A DNA stretch of 64,000 bases from Sphingosinicella sp041916975. GTDB lineage: Bacteria; Pseudomonadota; Alphaproteobacteria; Sphingomonadales; Sphingomonadaceae. Position numbers and translations under genes: made by a program. The stretch's first letter is position 1, and the number at the start of each line of letters is the position of its first letter. The stretch lies in NCBI RefSeq assembly GCF_041916975.1, contig NZ_JAYRYK010000001.1, forward strand, positions 2,108,001 to 2,172,000, read 5' to 3'. Shown here one piece after another: positions 61,670 to 64,000 of the stretch. The notes beneath the pieces were generated by a model. It was not told the DNA's origin. It ran no database searches and was given only the letters and a program-made list of their open reading frames with translations.

Positions 61670-62455
61670 CTAGAAGCTGAAGGAGGTGCCGAGGTAAACC
61701 GCGCCGGCTTCGCCGTCGGTGCCGAGGCGTTCGCCACTACGCAGCAGGTAGCGGCCCGAGGGATCCGGTTCCGACAGCTGGTAACGCACACCGCCGATGA
61801 CCGAGAGGCGCGGGTTCAGCGCATAGGCGCCGCCGAGTTCGACCGTGTAGCGCTTGTCGAGGCTGAGCGGGTTCACCCAGCCGTCGGCATCGCGTTCGGC
61901 GTTCAGCTGAAGCGCTGTCTTCCAGCGGCTGCCGCGATAGGAGAGACCGAGATCGACGCCTTCGCGCTCGTCGCTGAGCACGCTGGCGATCTTGCTGTAG
62001 CCGCCGGTGAGCGCGAAGCCCCGGAGCGCCACGGACACGTCGAAGTTGTAGGCCGTCGCCGCTTCGGTTTCAGCCGGACGCGCAGTTTCCGGCGCAGCCG
62101 CGCGGACGACGCGCGACGTGACGCCAAGCGCCAGCGCCTTGTTGTCGCGGCTCTTGCCCGAGGGCGTGAAGCGGAACGTGCGCTCCTGCGAAGCCCCGGC
62201 AACACCGGCGCGGCGCGCATTGTCGAGCATCGGCGGCGTGAAGGAGCCGAGCGTTTCGGCCTTCAGCGGCGTCACCACACCTGCGGTGGTCGTAAGCTTG
62301 CGGCGGGTTTCGGAACCCTTTGCGGCAGCGGCCTTGTCGGCAGCAACCTTCTCGATCGGCTTCTTCGAAGAGGCGGCGGCGGGAAGCGCGCACAGCATCA
62401 GGCTCGCGGAAACCGCGACCAGTGCGTTTGCTGCGTATGTCCCAACCCGAATCAT
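61670..62455 (-). CDS. predicted outer-membrane beta-barrel hypothetical protein
   Basis: A 261-aa exported protein with a signal peptide (ANALVAVSASLMLCALPAAAS). A Lys/Ala linker (KVAADKAAAAKGSETRRK) follows, then alternating strands (YNFDVSVALRGFALTGGYSKIAS, LGLSYRGSRWKTALQLNAERD, YTVELGGAYALNPRLSVIGGVRY) ending YLGTSFSF, with the terminal Phe expected of outer-membrane proteins. It looks like an eight-stranded porin-like barrel. No family name is certain. ATG at 62455 begins the signal peptide. Confidence 0.75.
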   Translation of the reverse strand: MIRVGTYAANALVAVSASLMLCALPAAASSKKPIEKVAADKAAAAKGSETRRKLTTTAGVVTPLKAETLGSFTPPMLDNARRAGVAGASQERTFRFTPSGKSRDNKALALGVTSRVVRAAAPETARPAETEAATAYNFDVSVALRGFALTGGYSKIASVLSDEREGVDLGLSYRGSRWKTALQLNAERDADGWVNPLSLDKRYTVELGGAYALNPRLSVIGGVRYQLSEPDPSGRYLLRSGERLGTDGEAGAVYLGTSFSF

Positions 62456-62678
62456 AACCCCCGCGCTTCTGTCGCGTGCCTGTGACAACTACGTGACAGA
62501 ACTACAGATTCCTCCGCACGAATCCGAGTCCGAATCGCTCGTTTGGCGGCGACCGGCCGGGTTCGTTCGAACCTGTTGCAACATCTCAACAGCGAATGCA
62601 ACGCGAAGAGGGGCTATGCGCCCCCGAAAGCGCTGCCTATAACGGCCGCCGAGCAAGCCTGATGGAGCGGAAATCCAC

Positions 62679-63113
62679 GTGAAGACGAGTGTACGCATTA
62701 CGGGTCTGGCGATCGCGCTGGCCCTGCTCGCCGCCTGCGGAGGCAAGAAGGACGCGCCGCGCGCCGACCTCGCCGCCGCGACGACGACGACGATCGGCGT
62801 CAATTCCTACCTCTGGCGGGCAAGCCTTGAAACGCTGGCGTTCATGCCGATGGCGCAGGTCGATTCGAACGGCGGCGTCATCGTGACGGACTGGTATGCC
62901 AATCCGCAGGCGCCCGGCGAACGCGTGAAGGTCACCGTCTACATCCTCGACCGCGAACTGCGCGCCGATGCGCTCCGCGTTGCCGCCGTCCGCCAGCAGC
63001 AGCAGGGCGGCAACTGGATCGACGCGCCGGTGCGCGCCGGCACTGTGCAGAAGCTCGAGGAAACCATCCTCGCCCGCGCCCGCGACATCCGCAGGGCCGT
63101 GTATCAGGGCTAA
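62679..63113 (+). CDS. DUF3576 family lipoprotein
   Basis: A 144-aa lipoprotein (GLAIALALLAAC lipobox). The DUF3576 core is GVNSYLWRASLETLAFMPMAQVDSNGGVIVTDWYANP with VTVYILDRELRADALRVAAVRQ. The GTG start is followed by KTSVRITG. DUF3576 genes commonly precede leuS in alphaproteobacteria, and here leuS starts seven bases after the stop codon. An outer-membrane-associated function is presumed. Confidence 0.92.
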   Translation: MKTSVRITGLAIALALLAACGGKKDAPRADLAAATTTTIGVNSYLWRASLETLAFMPMAQVDSNGGVIVTDWYANPQAPGERVKVTVYILDRELRADALRVAAVRQQQQGGNWIDAPVRAGTVQKLEETILARARDIRRAVYQG

Positions 63114-63119
63114 AGGCCG

Positions 63120-64000
63120 ATGACGCGATTCAACCCCGCGGTCGCCGACGGCCGCTGGCAACGCATTTGGGACGAGCGCCAGGCCTTCGCGGCCGACAGC
63201 GCGTCCGAAAAGCCCAAGACCTATGTGCTGGAGATGTTCCCGTATCCGTCGGGGCGTCTGCACATGGGCCATGTGCGCAACTACACGATGGGCGACGTGA
63301 TCGCGCGCTTCCGCCGCGCGCGCGGCTTTGAGGTGCTGCACCCGATGGGCTGGGACGCCTTCGGCATGCCCGCCGAGAACGCCGCCTTCGAGAAGAAGAC
63401 GCACCCGGAAAGCTGGACGCGGCAGAACATCGCTGCGATGCGCGAGCAGTTCCGCAGCCTCGGCTTCGCGCTCGACTGGAGCCGCGAGTTCGCGACCTGC
63501 GACGCCGAATATTACGGTCACGAGCAGGCGCTGTTCCTGAAGATGTACGAGGCGGGCCTCGTCTATCGCAAGGAAAGCTACGTCAACTGGGACCCGGTCG
63601 ACATGACCGTGCTCGCCAACGAGCAGGTGATCGACGGCAAGGGCTGGCGTTCCGGCGCGCCCGTGGAACGCCGCCTGCTCAGCCAGTGGTTCCTGAAGAT
63701 CACCGCCTTTGCCGACGATCTGCTCGACGGGCTTTCCGGCCTCGATCAGTGGCCGGACAAGGTGCGGCTGATGCAGGAGAACTGGATCGGCCGCAGCCGG
63801 GGCCTGAAGTTCCGCTTCGCGATCGAAGGCCGCGAGGATGGGCTCGACGTGTTCACGACGCGGCCCGACACGCTGTTTGGCGCAAGCTTCGCAGCGATTG
63901 CCGCCGACCATCCGCTCGCTGCCGAGCTTGCTGCGAAGGATGCGGGGCTTGCCGCCTTCATCGAGGAGTGCCGCAAGACCGGTACCTCCGCTGAGGCGAT
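63120..64000 (+). CDS. leuS: leucyl-tRNA synthetase (5' part, runs off the window)
   Basis: Class I aminoacyl-tRNA synthetase charging tRNA-Leu. It begins MTRFNPAVADGRWQRIWDER, with the HIGH-type motif HMGH in YPSGRLHMGHVRNYTMGDV, MGWDAFGMPAENAA, and the start of the CP1 editing domain (ESYVNWDPVDMTVLANEQV, TTRPDTLFGASF). The frame is open to the last base, with about 293 codons seen of an expected 830-870. The KMSKS region lies beyond the window. Confidence 0.97.
   Translation, partial: MTRFNPAVADGRWQRIWDERQAFAADSASEKPKTYVLEMFPYPSGRLHMGHVRNYTMGDVIARFRRARGFEVLHPMGWDAFGMPAENAAFEKKTHPESWTRQNIAAMREQFRSLGFALDWSREFATCDAEYYGHEQALFLKMYEAGLVYRKESYVNWDPVDMTVLANEQVIDGKGWRSGAPVERRLLSQWFLKITAFADDLLDGLSGLDQWPDKVRLMQENWIGRSRGLKFRFAIEGREDGLDVFTTRPDTLFGASFAAIAADHPLAAELAAKDAGLAAFIEECRKTGTSAEA

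Overview
The window looks like a high-GC alphaproteobacterial chromosome of sphingomonad type (Sphingomonadales). Evidence is the large TonB-dependent receptor with an N-terminal carboxypeptidase-like domain, the housekeeping block thioredoxin-TPR / LON-domain / Trm112 / UbiH-type hydroxylase / ftsK / lolA / xth / ribA / YkuD, the DUF3576-leuS pair, and a MucR + DUF736 + ParB + DUF2958 mobile backbone. The species cannot be named from the sequence alone.

Left chromosomal flank (1-5.85 kb): a TonB-dependent receptor and katG, both on the minus strand, then a small exported protein.

Integrated mobile element (about 5,852-49,991; 44.1 kb): a perfect 52-bp direct repeat bounds it. The right copy is the 3' two-thirds of an intact tRNA-Gly(GCC) gene (49,942-50,016, minus strand); the left copy is a displaced tRNA fragment beside a P4-type tyrosine integrase. 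Two tandem GTGGTAGCC-type motifs sit just inside both ends. Backbone genes at the left are int, DUF736, mucR-like, parB-like and DUF2958. Backbone genes at the right, all minus strand, are an AlpA-like HTH protein, a hypothetical protein, a small TrwA-like DNA-binding protein, a TraD/TrwB coupling protein and a MobF relaxase. This is the R388 oriT-trwA-trwB-trwC order. A repeat-rich candidate oriT lies before the trwA-like gene. No type IV secretion genes are present, so it looks like a mobilizable element (IME) rather than a self-transmissible ICE.

Cargo (11.6-42.7 kb) is almost entirely metal and metalloid handling. It comprises arsR-arsC-acr3-arsH; a cus-type copper/silver operon (small exported proteins, outer-membrane factor, cusB, cusA, cusF); a MerR regulator with a divergent CDF transporter; a cytochrome c-FTR1 iron permease behind a Fur-box-like site; an AraC-type regulator and a methyltransferase. 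A long minus-strand run (37.7 to 25.9 kb) follows: czcCBA, DUF305 protein, CDF, P1B-4-like ATPase, SRPBCC protein, dsbB, dsbA-like and a His/Arg-rich exported peptide. Then come an ECF sigma factor overlapping a nucleotidyltransferase-like gene, an MNT-HEPN protein, and a decayed second czc/CDF/merR cassette with a deletion-fused czcC/czcA remnant and a frameshifted merR.

Right chromosomal flank (50-64 kb): ordinary housekeeping genes. Between them are a 274-bp terminal-inverted-repeat element between trm112 and the ubiH-type gene, and a candidate structured small RNA with a strong terminator before ftsK. The window ends inside leuS.
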